A DNA stretch of 33,835 bases from Rhodocyclales bacterium. Its GTDB lineage: Bacteria; Pseudomonadota; Gammaproteobacteria; Burkholderiales; Rhodocyclaceae. The DNA is taken from contig JAPLQX010000002.1 of the NCBI GenBank assembly GCA_026399435.1, forward strand, positions 1-33,835. Direction: 5' to 3'. A model generated the notes under the pieces. The model did not search any database. It saw only the letters and a program-made list of their open reading frames with translations, and was not told the origin of the DNA. The translations under genes and the position numbers were made by a program. Numbering within the stretch: the stretch's first letter is position 1; the number at the start of each line of letters is the position of its first letter. Positions 24,759 to 33,052 of the stretch are shown here, in pieces.

Positions 24759-25862
24759 CTATCCTGCAGCGCGCGGCAGATAGACGAGCAACGCAACGCC
24801 GTTGCCCGTAGCCTGAGGGGTGATGTCCAGCGTGCCCCCATGTAGTTCCACGATGCGCCCGACGATGGAAAGCCCGAGTCCGCTGCCGGAAGAGTTATGC
24901 GCAGCGGTATCCTCGGGGACGGCGCTGGCGCTACGGTAAAAGCGTTGCCGCACACGGTCGCATTCGTCCGCTTCAATGCCGCGCCCGTTGTCGCTGACGC
25001 TGAGCACGACGCGGTCGCCATGCTGCGCGATGGAGACCTCGACCTGACTGCCGCCGCTGTGGCGAATCGCGTTGTCGACCAGATTGCGCAGCAGCACCTG
25101 CAGCAGCAGCGTATCGCCACGGACATGAGCGTCGCCGTCGCGCAAGAGCAGGTCGCAGTTATGCTCGATGGCTTCCCCGGCGCTCATGGCCAGGACCGCT
25201 TCGGCAAGCGGCCGCAGCGCGACGTCCTGCATTTGGTCGGCGCTGTGCGCATCCAGCCGCGCCAGAGTCAGCAGCTGTGCCACCAGATGCGTGGCACGGT
25301 CGCAGCCGGCAAGAATCTGGTTTAACGCGTGCTGCCTCTGCGCGGTGTCGACCGAAGCCAGCGCTACCTGCGCCTGCGCTTTGAGCGCGGCCAGCGGTGT
25401 GCGCAACTCATGGGCCGCGTCGGCGGTAAAGCGGCGCTCGTTCTCCAGCGCCCGCATGATGTCGGCGAACAGATTGTTCAGGCGCGCCACCAGAGGCGCG
25501 ACTTCGGTCGGCAGGGCTTCTATCGGCAGCGGGTCGAGCCGGTCGGGCGCGCGTTCGGCGACATCGCGAGCGAGCTGGCGCAGGGGCCCCAGCGCAAAGC
25601 CGATGGCAATCACCAGCAGCAGGGCCAGCGCGGGCAGGGCGAACAGCATCGGCTTCAACAACTGCCCGGCAATTTCAGCGGCCACCTCATTGCGTTCCTT
25701 GGTCAAGTGGGCGGCCGTGGTGCTCGGCGGATGGGCCAGCAGTTCTTCCAGTTCGTGGCGGGCTTCCCGCCAGGTGACGAAGGCGGTAAGCAGCCAGACC
25801 AGGGCGACCGCCAGCAGCGTCAGGCCGACCAGTCGCGTGCGCAGGGAAAGCGGGCGCTTCAT
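24759..25862 (-). CDS. QseC/PmrB-like sensor histidine kinase
   Basis: A 367-residue inner-membrane kinase. Two transmembrane segments (about residues 9-30 and 70-90) flank a very short periplasmic loop of ~40 residues. A HAMP-like linker, H-box (FTADAAHELRTPLAALKAQ), N-box (NLVDNAIRHS) and G-boxes (DNGRGIE, GSGLGLSIV) follow. It overlaps the response regulator gene by 4 bases, as cognate pairs do. The small sensor loop suggests it senses a membrane or partner-protein signal, but the signal cannot be read from sequence. Confidence 0.93.
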   Translation of the reverse strand: MKRPLSLRTRLVGLTLLAVALVWLLTAFVTWREARHELEELLAHPPSTTAAHLTKERNEVAAEIAGQLLKPMLFALPALALLLVIAIGFALGPLRQLARDVAERAPDRLDPLPIEALPTEVAPLVARLNNLFADIMRALENERRFTADAAHELRTPLAALKAQAQVALASVDTAQRQHALNQILAGCDRATHLVAQLLTLARLDAHSADQMQDVALRPLAEAVLAMSAGEAIEHNCDLLLRDGDAHVRGDTLLLQVLLRNLVDNAIRHSGGSQVEVSIAQHGDRVVLSVSDNGRGIEADECDRVRQRFYRSASAVPEDTAAHNSSGSGLGLSIVGRIVELHGGTLDITPQATGNGVALLVYLPRAAG

Positions 25863-26530
25863 GACGAGCTACCGGTTTTCGCCACGACGTAGCCGATACC
25901 GCGCAGGGTGCGGATGACGTCGGCTCCCAGCTTGCGCCGCAGATGATGGATATAGACCTCGACCGTGTTGCTGCCGATTTCATCGCCCCAGGCGTAAAGA
26001 TGCTGCTCGAGTTGGGCGCGCGACAGTGCACGTCCCGGCTGTTGCATCAGGGCGTGCAGCAGGGCGTACTCCTTGGCCGAGAGCTCGACTTCCTTGCCCG
26101 CGCATTCCACCCGCCGCGTCGCCGGGTCGAGCGTTATGCCGGCGGCGGCGAGCAGGGGTGACGGCTGGCCGCCGGCACGTCGCAGCAGGGCGCGCAGGCG
26201 GGCGTTCAGCTCGCCCAGATCGAAGGGTTTGACCATGTAATCGTCGGCGCCTGCATCCAGGCCCCGGATGCGGTCATCCACCGTATCGCGCGCTGTGAGT
26301 ATCAGTACCGGCAGGGTCTTCTTCTTCGCCCGCAGGTGACGCAATACTTCCAAGCCATCCATCCGCGGCAGACCCAGATCGAGGACCACGGCTGCGTAGT
26401 CCTCCGTCGCCAGCGCCGTTTCGGCACTGACACCGTCCCTGACCCAGTCGACGACGTGGTCGGCCTGGCGCAGGCCGGCCTGCAGCGCGTCGCCGAGCAG
26501 GGCGTCGTCTTCAACCAGCAGGATTCTCAT
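25859..26530 (-). CDS. QseB/PmrA-like OmpR-family response regulator
   Basis: A 223-residue regulator. The receiver domain (1-115) has the acidic pair ED at 7-8, phospho-acceptor D51 in LDLGLPRMDG, and KPFDLGEL. The C-terminal winged helix includes TVEVYIHHLRRKLG and TLRGIGYV. Its start overlaps the cytochrome b561 gene by 20 bases, so it belongs to the cytochrome operon. A PmrA/QseB-type direct repeat (27988-28004) lies in front of that operon, which suggests autoregulation. Confidence 0.94.
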   Translation of the reverse strand: MRILLVEDDALLGDALQAGLRQADHVVDWVRDGVSAETALATEDYAAVVLDLGLPRMDGLEVLRHLRAKKKTLPVLILTARDTVDDRIRGLDAGADDYMVKPFDLGELNARLRALLRRAGGQPSPLLAAAGITLDPATRRVECAGKEVELSAKEYALLHALMQQPGRALSRAQLEQHLYAWGDEIGSNTVEVYIHHLRRKLGADVIRTLRGIGYVVAKTGSSS

Positions 26531-27068
26531 GACTTGGACTGCGCATCTTCTTCCAGCCGGTGATCATGGCGAGGACTAGGTTCTCGCCATGCAGCCAGCT
26601 GCTGACAATGACGCCGACGATGTGAATGACAACAATTGCCATCATGCCATTGGCGGCGGCTTCGTGCAGTTCTTCCATGAAGTGTCCGCCGATGTCCTCA
26701 TAAGTGGCCCAGCCGCTGGCGGCGGCAACGATACCGAAGCCGAGCAGCAGAAAGATGGCCACCGCGCCGGCCGGATTGTGCCCGACATAATGCTGCGGAT
26801 TGCCGTTGATCAGGGACTTGAGATAGTCGACCAGCTTCTGCGGAGTCGGCAGGAATTCGGCAAAGCGCGAATAGCCACCGCCGACGAAACCCCACAACAG
26901 GCGGAAGGCGATCAGCCCGGCCAGCGTGTAGCCGGCCGCCACGTGAATGTCGCGCAGCTTTTCGGATTCCGAGGTGATGAAGGCCGTGGCGAAACTCGCC
27001 ACCAGCGACCAGTGGAAGAGTCGCGTCGGCATATCCCAGACGCGGACGGGTTTGGGTTCGCTATGCAT
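26511..27068 (-). CDS. Cytochrome b561-type membrane cytochrome
   Basis: A 185-residue four-helix di-heme b cytochrome in the inner membrane, likely passing electrons between quinones and the periplasmic cytochromes next to it. Candidate heme ligands are His in RLFHWSL, DIHVAAGYTL and the MAIVVIHIVGVIVS / SSWLHGENL pair. The ATG at 27068 is chosen because GAGG lies 7-8 bases before it; a GTG four codons earlier is less likely. It starts just after the diheme cytochrome gene. Confidence 0.9.
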   Translation of the reverse strand: MHSEPKPVRVWDMPTRLFHWSLVASFATAFITSESEKLRDIHVAAGYTLAGLIAFRLLWGFVGGGYSRFAEFLPTPQKLVDYLKSLINGNPQHYVGHNPAGAVAIFLLLGFGIVAAASGWATYEDIGGHFMEELHEAAANGMMAIVVIHIVGVIVSSWLHGENLVLAMITGWKKMRSPSHENPAG

Positions 27069-27076
27069 GAGGGGCC

Positions 27077-27547
27077 TCACTTGGGAATGGTGATCGAGTG
27101 TTCGTTGTAGTAGCCGGCGGCGGCTTGCTTATGGCAGGCCGTGCAGTTGGCCGGGCTCTTGATCGAGGCGCGCTTCCAGGTTGCGGCGGATATCTCGCGA
27201 TGTTTTTTCTCGAAGCGCGCGGTTTCGGTAATGCGCAGCAGAGGCTTGCCCTTGGCATCGCGGGTGTTCCCCGTCTTGCGACCGCCCGAATTGGCGACCA
27301 GAAAGTCGGCGATGGCGGTACGGCGTTTTTCGTCGATGCTAGCGTCGGAGCCGAAATGGTGCGACAGATCGCCCATCATCGCGCGCCAGGAATCGGCGTG
27401 CAGCATCTGCGGCGGATAGGCCAGGTGGCAGGAGGCGCATTCCTCTTCGAAAGCGGCATTCTTCGGCACGTTATAGCGGTCGGCATGGGCCGGCAGGGCG
27501 AAGGCCGCCAGCAAGGCGAGCAGGGGTGCGGCGATGATCGGTTTCAT
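27077..27547 (-). CDS. Diheme cytochrome c (DHC type)
   Basis: A 156-residue periplasmic protein with signal peptide (cleavage after PAHA) and two heme c sites, CASCH (about 37-41) and CTACH (near 138-142). The spacing and FEEECASCHLAYPPQ match the diheme cytochrome c found beside sphaeroides heme protein. It sits 13 bases after the SHP gene and probably transfers electrons between the b561 cytochrome and SHP. Confidence 0.9.
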   Translation of the reverse strand: MKPIIAAPLLALLAAFALPAHADRYNVPKNAAFEEECASCHLAYPPQMLHADSWRAMMGDLSHHFGSDASIDEKRRTAIADFLVANSGGRKTGNTRDAKGKPLLRITETARFEKKHREISAATWKRASIKSPANCTACHKQAAAGYYNEHSITIPK

Positions 27548-27560
27548 ACGGGGCTCCGGA

Positions 27561-27941
27561 TTACTTGAGGGACAGCAGCCAGGCCATTACGTCGGCTTTT
27601 TCCTGGGCGCTGCAGACTCGATTGAGGGTGTCGTTGCAGTTGCGGCGGAACCATTTGTCCACTTTGGCAGCATCGGTGAAACGCTCGGCGTTGGCCGCCG
27701 GCGCCAGCGGCGTGATGGCCTTGTCGGTCTTGGCGTGACGGCCCGCCTGCGTCGGTTTGTCGGTGTGGCAGGAGGCGCAGCTCCACTCGCCGCCCTGCTT
27801 GGTGGTGAAGAAGCGCGCGCCGCGCTCGGCGGAAGCTGCTGTGCCGGCTTCCTTTTCGAAACGCGCGAGAAAGTCGCGTGGGGTCTCGGCGTGGGCGCCC
27901 ACGGTGAAGATGGCGGCTGCAATAACGGGAAGGTGTCGCAT
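27561..27941 (-). CDS. Sphaeroides heme protein-like cytochrome c (DUF1924)
   Basis: A 126-residue periplasmic monoheme cytochrome c. The signal peptide ends AHA; the heme site is CASCH. The segment WFRRNCNDTLNRVC matches the SHP loop in which an Asn is the sixth heme ligand and two Cys form a disulfide. SHPs are known to bind oxygen and small ligands; the physiological role is unsettled. ATG 27941 is chosen because GGAG lies 6 bases before it, ruling out an ATG four codons upstream. It is the first gene of the cytochrome/two-component operon. Confidence 0.88.
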   Translation of the reverse strand: MRHLPVIAAAIFTVGAHAETPRDFLARFEKEAGTAASAERGARFFTTKQGGEWSCASCHTDKPTQAGRHAKTDKAITPLAPAANAERFTDAAKVDKWFRRNCNDTLNRVCSAQEKADVMAWLLSLK

Positions 27942-27987
27942 GGGAGTCTCCATGATTGTCGAGTGAAGCGAATCATGGAGGGCGCCG

Positions 27988-28004
27988 CTTAAACGGCGCT
28001 TAAG
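27988..28004 (-). promoter_or_regulatory. PmrA/QseB-type box upstream of the cytochrome operon
   Basis: CTTAAACGGCGCTTAAG contains two CTTAA units on an 11-bp period; on the other strand it reads CTTAAGCGCCGTTTAAG. The PmrA/QseB consensus is CTTAA-N6-(C/T)TTAA. It lies about 47-63 bases upstream of the SHP-like gene ATG. CATGAT further downstream is a possible -10. Confidence 0.65.
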
Positions 28005-28018
28005 AACGGCAGGGCGAT

Positions 28019-29737
28019 CTACTTTTTCGGCGGCGCGTAGAAGTCGCGCAGCGAGGCGTAGCGCTCGGCCCGTACCGCACGCACATGCTGGATGGCCTTC
28101 TTCATCGGAATGCCGGCCTGCACCAGTGTTTCAGCAGCGATCAGCAGGCTGCTTTCGAACACTTCGGGGATCACCTCGGTGGCACCGGCGGCCTTGAGCC
28201 GGGCGACATCCTTGTCGTCGGTGGTGCGCACCACGATGGGAATTTCCGGTCGGGTGCCGCGCACGATGCGTATCACGCGTTCGGCCGAATGCGCGTCGGG
28301 GTAGGTGACGACCACGGAGCGCGCCCGGGCGACACCAGCCGCCTGCAAGACCTCCGGCCGGTCGGCGTTGCCGAACACGACGTTGATCCCCTGTGCACGG
28401 GCCTCGGCAATGCGTTGCGGGTCGACGTCGAGGGCGATGAAAGGGATGTTCTCGATGGCGAGGAATTCCGCGATGCGCCCGCCGGTACGGCCATAGCCGC
28501 AGACGACCACGTGCTGGCCGAGATCGAGGCTATGCACGGCGATGTTGTGGATCACGGCAGCCTTGTGCGCCCAGTCGCCGCGCCCCATGTCACCCGACAG
28601 GCGTGCTGCGCGGGCGATCAGGAAGGGCGCGATGAACATCGACAACAGCATCGCCGACAGCGTGATCTGGAACGCGCTAATGCTGATCAGCTGCAACTCG
28701 TAGGCGAGCCCGATCAGCACCAGGCCGAACTCGCCACCCTGCGCCAGTTGGGCCGAGGTGCGCAGACTGGCGACCAGCGGCGTTCTTGCCACCCGCGTGA
28801 TGAGCAGCATCACCGCGGCCTTGCCGCCGATCAGCAGGATCACCGCCAGCAGTAGTTTGTGGGCATTGGCGAGCACGTACTGGATGTCCAGCATCATGCC
28901 GACGGTGACGAAGAAGAGGCCGAGCAGGATGTCGCGAAACGGCCGCACGTCGGCTTCGACGTGGTGGCGGTAGACCGTTTCGGAGATCAGCATGCCGCCG
29001 ACAAAGGCACCCAGCGCCAGCGACAGCCCGGCCTGTGCGGTCAGAAACGACAGGCCGACCACGATCCACAGCGTGGTCAGCACCAACAGTTCGTTGGAGC
29101 GGACCTTCGCCGCGGCATCAAGAATGGGCCCCATCAGCTTCTGCCCCAGCCAGATCAGCAGCGCCAGCACGGCGACAGCCTGCGCGGCGGCCACGGCCAG
29201 CGAGCGCCACAAATCCTCGCCGGAGGCCGCGAGCGCCGGCAGCAGGATCAGGCAGAGCGCCACGGCAAGGTCCTGGAACAGCAGCACGCCCATGGTCTGC
29301 CGCCCAGAACGCGAGTGGAGTTCGAATCGGTCGGAAAGCATCTTGGCGACGATGGCTGTCGACGACATCGCGACCGCCAGTCCGACGGCGATGCCGCTGC
29401 GCCAGCCCTGTTCGTAAGCCAGCGCCGTCACCAGTCCGGTACCCAGCGCGGTCAGCGCCATCTGCGCCGAGCCGAAGCCGAATACCAGATGGCGCATCGC
29501 CTTCAGCCGCTGCAAGCTGAACTCGAGGCCGATCGAAAACATCAGGAAGACGATGCCGAACTCGGCAAAGCCCTCAACTTCATTCGACTCGCTCAGCAGC
29601 GCCAGGCCGTGCGGTCCGAGTGCGATGCCGATCGCCAAATAGGCGAGCATCGAAGGCAGTTTGAAGCGGCGCGCCAGCGACACGGCCCCGACGGCGGCGG
29701 TGAGCAGCAGCAGGATCAGGAATAGATGCTGATACAT
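28019..29737 (-). CDS. Kef-type monovalent cation:proton antiporter (CPA2) with RCK domain
   Basis: A 572-residue inner-membrane protein. About 12-13 hydrophobic helices (residues 1-375) form the Na+/H+ exchanger-type domain, with FGIVFLMFSIGLEFSL and the VGLAVAMSSTAIV core. A TrkA-N/RCK domain follows (about 400-520) with an NAD-binding VVCGYGRTGG. This layout matches KefB/KefC/YbaL-type potassium efflux. No KefF/KefG partner gene is adjacent. It diverges from the RCK potassium channel gene with a 97-bp gap. Confidence 0.92.
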   Translation of the reverse strand: MYQHLFLILLLLTAAVGAVSLARRFKLPSMLAYLAIGIALGPHGLALLSESNEVEGFAEFGIVFLMFSIGLEFSLQRLKAMRHLVFGFGSAQMALTALGTGLVTALAYEQGWRSGIAVGLAVAMSSTAIVAKMLSDRFELHSRSGRQTMGVLLFQDLAVALCLILLPALAASGEDLWRSLAVAAAQAVAVLALLIWLGQKLMGPILDAAAKVRSNELLVLTTLWIVVGLSFLTAQAGLSLALGAFVGGMLISETVYRHHVEADVRPFRDILLGLFFVTVGMMLDIQYVLANAHKLLLAVILLIGGKAAVMLLITRVARTPLVASLRTSAQLAQGGEFGLVLIGLAYELQLISISAFQITLSAMLLSMFIAPFLIARAARLSGDMGRGDWAHKAAVIHNIAVHSLDLGQHVVVCGYGRTGGRIAEFLAIENIPFIALDVDPQRIAEARAQGINVVFGNADRPEVLQAAGVARARSVVVTYPDAHSAERVIRIVRGTRPEIPIVVRTTDDKDVARLKAAGATEVIPEVFESSLLIAAETLVQAGIPMKKAIQHVRAVRAERYASLRDFYAPPKK

Positions 29738-29834
29738 GAAGATGAATGATACCGGCGTAGCGGCGGGGAACAGCAGGTAAAATCACTGCATCCGAAATAG
29801 TCGGCGCTGGCGCGACGGCGTCTGGTACAGGATC

Positions 29835-30881
29835 ATGATTTCCGACGGCAACACCGAAGAGGTTTTTCACCGCGCGCGTCTGTCGATAGGCATCGCGCTG
29901 CTCGCCTTTGCCGCGGTCATGGGGGTCGGCACCGTGGGCTACAAGCATCTCGGCGGTGCCGACACCGGGTGGCTCGATGCCTTCTACATGACCTTCCTGA
30001 TGGTTGCGACGATAGGTTATGGCGCGGGCGTGGAAATCTGGCGGCGGCCGGACGCGCAAATCTTCACCATGGCGATCGCTTTTTCCGGCATTGCGGTGAT
30101 GACCTATTTCTTTTCAAGCGTGACGGCCATTGTTCTGGCCAGCGATTTCGACAAGTCGATGCGGAGACGGCGAATGGACAAGATGATGAAAAAGCTGCAC
30201 GGGCACTACATCGTTTGCGGCTTCGGCCGGGTCGGCCGCAATGTCGCCCAGGAGCTCGATGCCACCGGCCGCCACTACATCGCCATCGACGAGAAGCTGG
30301 AGCAGCTTGAGGCGCAGGCTGAAAAGAGGCCCGGCCTGCTTTACATCTACGGCGATGCGGTCGACGACGACGTGCTGGTCGAGGCGAACATCGCCGATGC
30401 CCATGGCGTTTTCGCCGTCACCGGCGATGACAGTCGCAACCTGATGATCGCGCTGACCGCCAAGCAACTGGCGCCCGGCGTGCGCGTCGTCGCCCGCTGC
30501 AATGAAATGCGCAACGTCGAGAAGATGAGGAAGGCGGGTGCTGACGCCATCGTCTCGCCCAACTTCACCGGCGGCATGCGCATCGCCTCGGCGATGATCC
30601 GGCCGCATGTGGTGTCCTTCCTCGACGAGATGCTGCGCACCGAGCACAAGCTGCGCGTCGAGGAGGTGGTCGTGCCGCGGAGCTTCGTGCCCAAGGCCCT
30701 GGGCGAGCTGGGGCTCAAGGGGACGACCTACATCCTTCTCGCGGTGCGCACGCGCGGCGACTGGACTTTCAATCCCCCGGCCGATTTCATCGTCGAGCCG
30801 GGACACACCCTGATCGCGATGGCCTCGCCGCACGGCCGCTTCGAGATCGAGTCGGCGCTGTTCCTGATGGACGACAACTAA
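29835..30881 (+). CDS. Potassium channel with RCK (TrkA-N/TrkA-C) domains
   Basis: A 348-residue channel. Two transmembrane helices (about 17-36 and 77-97) flank the pore with selectivity filter TIGYGAG (near residue 60). A TrkA-N domain starts at [11 protein letters not shown] (about 120-240) and a TrkA-C-like domain ends the protein (about 255-340). This is the MthK/Kch-like two-helix layout; the RCK ring gates the pore. GGA lies just before the ATG. Divergent from the Kef-type gene. Confidence 0.92.
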   Translation: MISDGNTEEVFHRARLSIGIALLAFAAVMGVGTVGYKHLGGADTGWLDAFYMTFLMVATIGYGAGVEIWRRPDAQIFTMAIAFSGIAVMTYFFSSVTAIVLASDFDKSMRRRRMDKMMKKLHGHYIVCGFGRVGRNVAQELDATGRHYIAIDEKLEQLEAQAEKRPGLLYIYGDAVDDDVLVEANIADAHGVFAVTGDDSRNLMIALTAKQLAPGVRVVARCNEMRNVEKMRKAGADAIVSPNFTGGMRIASAMIRPHVVSFLDEMLRTEHKLRVEEVVVPRSFVPKALGELGLKGTTYILLAVRTRGDWTFNPPADFIVEPGHTLIAMASPHGRFEIESALFLMDDN

Positions 30882-30890
30882 GAGCTTATT

Positions 30891-31376
30891 TCAGCGGGTC
30901 TGGATGGCGCGCGCCGTGGTGACGAAGAGCAGGGTGCGCGCCTCGCGGATGTCGGCGTGCAAGGCTTCCACCAGCGGCGGGTTGATCGGCTTGTCGGCGA
31001 CCCAGTCGATGATGAAGTTGGCGCCCGAACCACCCGATGAATCTGAACGCGGCACGTAGAGTTCATAGGTGCCGAGCGGCGGGATCGTCTGCGGCTTCGG
31101 CAGAAACTCGCGCAGCAGCTTGCCGTCGGTGTTGTAGTAGCGCGCGCTGACGACCTTGACGCCGGCGGCGGGATCGGTGTTGCGGATGCTGACATGCGTG
31201 GAAACCAGCGTCTCGGAGGGCTTGCCGGTCCGGGGGTTCACGTCGCCGTGGTAGAGATGCGAATAGATCGGCAGGTAGAGCGACTGTTTCGACAGCAGTG
31301 TCGATTCATCTGCGGCGAAGGCTTGAGCGGCCAGCAGGCTGACCAGCAGAGTAAAGCGGCGGAAGGCAGTGGTCAT
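30891..31376 (-). CDS. DUF3124 domain protein, exported
   Basis: A 161-residue protein with a signal peptide (MTTAFRRFTLLVSLLAAQAFAA). The mature part (SLYLPIYSHLYHGD, VSIRNTDPA, RYYNTDGKLLREF, PPLGTYELYVPRSD) matches the DUF3124 family from memory. Its function is unknown. The ATG at 31376 is chosen because GGAG lies 6 bases upstream; a frame start 30 codons earlier would bury the signal peptide. The 247 bases from here to 31623 hold no other gene I can support. Confidence 0.8.
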   Translation of the reverse strand: MTTAFRRFTLLVSLLAAQAFAADESTLLSKQSLYLPIYSHLYHGDVNPRTGKPSETLVSTHVSIRNTDPAAGVKVVSARYYNTDGKLLREFLPKPQTIPPLGTYELYVPRSDSSGGSGANFIIDWVADKPINPPLVEALHADIREARTLLFVTTARAIQTR

Positions 31377-31623
31377 GGCCTGCTCCAGGTACTGGTTGAA
31401 CGCGGGAGCGAATTTTACTTCTTCAACGCGTATCAAGGATCGTCTTGGGTGGCGCGGGAAGTTCATGCCGCGCGGCCGCGACCGGCCGGCGTCATGGGTA
31501 CAATGCCACGTTCCGGATGGCCGCTTTCCTGTTCACGACACTATCGGCACCAAGCCGGTGTTGTCGACAGCAGGTTTTCCTGAAGCTTCTTCGTTCAACC
31601 CTATTGACCAAAAAATACACGCC

Positions 31624-32952
31624 ATGAAATATGCAAAAATCGCCGGCCTGTTTGTCGTCGCTTTTCTGTTGAATCGCGCCGCTCCGGCGATACTCGATCG
31701 CTTCGTCCAGCTCGGGGGCACCGAGACCGCCATCGCCAATTCGCTGTGGTGCATGGGGCTGTTTCTGGTGTTCGGCTGGGCCTGCAGCAAGTTGGCCGAA
31801 GGCACGGTATTTCCCAACTTCACCCTGCAGCTTCTGGTGGGCATCGTCCTGCACGATGCCTTGGCGCCCATAGCGGCGCAGATCATGCTGGCGGTGGTGG
31901 TGTGCACCGCGCTCGCCGCGATCATCCTGAAGGGTGGCGGCGACGAGCTGGACCGGAAGGATGTCGTCAAGATCGCCTTTCCCACGCTGATGATTGCCGT
32001 CATCGGCTATCTCATCACCTTCTTCGTCATGTTCCCCCTGTTGATGTTGCTGGGGCTCAACGGCAAAACCGCGGCATTGCTCGCGGCGATACTCGGCTCC
32101 ACCGATCCGGCGGCGCTGATCCCGACCCTCAAGCGGATCGTCTTCAAGGACGAGTACAAGCGCCTGTCCAGCATTTCCGTCGCGGAAAGTGCCCTCAACG
32201 ACGCGGTAGGCGCCATCTTTACCGCTGCCGTCGCGTCCATGATCCTGGCCGGCACGTCGGTTGACACATTGGGCGGCCTGGTTTCCGGATTGTTCAGTGC
32301 GGAAAACATGCTGCAACTGGGGCAGCAGTTCCTGTTCGGCACCATCGCCGGCGTCATCGGCTGGGCTGCGATGTACGCCTATGAAGCTCACAAGTCGCGC
32401 GACAACGAACGCGACGTCGGCGAGACCACCTACGACTTTGCGCTCGTGCTGGCCATTCCGCTGGTGACTTTCCTGCTGGCGCAAGTCATTCACGGCAACG
32501 GCTTCCTGGCCGCCTTTGTCGCCGGGCTGCTGGCCAACTACAACCACGGCAAGGAGTATTTCCGCACCACGTTGCACACCATGGAAATCAAGATCGAGAG
32601 CATCGCCAAGCCGACGATTTTCATGATGGTCGGCCCCTTCGTCGCATTGGGCGATCTGGGGGATACCGCAGTGCTGGGCCTGCTGGTGTCGGTTGTTTTC
32701 ATCCTCGTCGCCCGGCCCGTGGCGGTCATGCTGTCCCTGCTGCCGACCGACCTCAGCATGAAAGACAAGCTGTTCATGAGCATCGTGCGCGAGACCGGCG
32801 TGATCCCGGTCGTGCTGGCGGTCATCACCGTTGCCCAGTTTCCGGAACTGACCCTGCTCATGCCGCTGACCGCCTGGGTGGTGATCTGGACCCTGACCCT
32901 GCTGCCGGCGGTCACGCCCTGGTGGTCGCGCAAGCTGGGTGTGGTGCAATAG
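31624..32952 (+). CDS. CPA1-type sodium:proton antiporter
   Basis: A 442-residue inner-membrane protein with about 12 hydrophobic helices. The ion-binding region reads ILGSTDPAALIPTLKR and SVAESALNDAVGAIF, matching the TDP and ESxxND signatures of NhaP/CPA1 exchangers; VRETGVIP near the C-terminus replaces the usual Arg-Gly segment. It would exchange Na+ (or K+) for H+. The ATG at 31624 has a poor ribosome binding site, but upstream codons have no hydrophobic helix. Confidence 0.88.
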   Translation: MKYAKIAGLFVVAFLLNRAAPAILDRFVQLGGTETAIANSLWCMGLFLVFGWACSKLAEGTVFPNFTLQLLVGIVLHDALAPIAAQIMLAVVVCTALAAIILKGGGDELDRKDVVKIAFPTLMIAVIGYLITFFVMFPLLMLLGLNGKTAALLAAILGSTDPAALIPTLKRIVFKDEYKRLSSISVAESALNDAVGAIFTAAVASMILAGTSVDTLGGLVSGLFSAENMLQLGQQFLFGTIAGVIGWAAMYAYEAHKSRDNERDVGETTYDFALVLAIPLVTFLLAQVIHGNGFLAAFVAGLLANYNHGKEYFRTTLHTMEIKIESIAKPTIFMMVGPFVALGDLGDTAVLGLLVSVVFILVARPVAVMLSLLPTDLSMKDKLFMSIVRETGVIPVVLAVITVAQFPELTLLMPLTAWVVIWTLTLLPAVTPWWSRKLGVVQ

Positions 32953-32968
32953 CAATCCGGTCGCAGGA

Positions 32969-32996
32969 CTTGAACTTTTGCAGAATCGCCGCATCT
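32969..32996 (+). promoter_or_regulatory. Heat-shock (sigma-32) promoter of htpX
   Basis: CTTGAA (32969-32974), a 14-base spacer, and CCGCATCT (32989-32996). The sigma-32 consensus is CTTGAA-N13-15-CCCCATNT, so only one defined base differs. It ends 56 bases before the htpX ATG. Confidence 0.75.
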
Positions 32997-33052
32997 ATGC
33001 TGGCGCACGCGCAACCGCGTCGTAGTAATCAAGCCTTTCTCGGGAGAACCCA

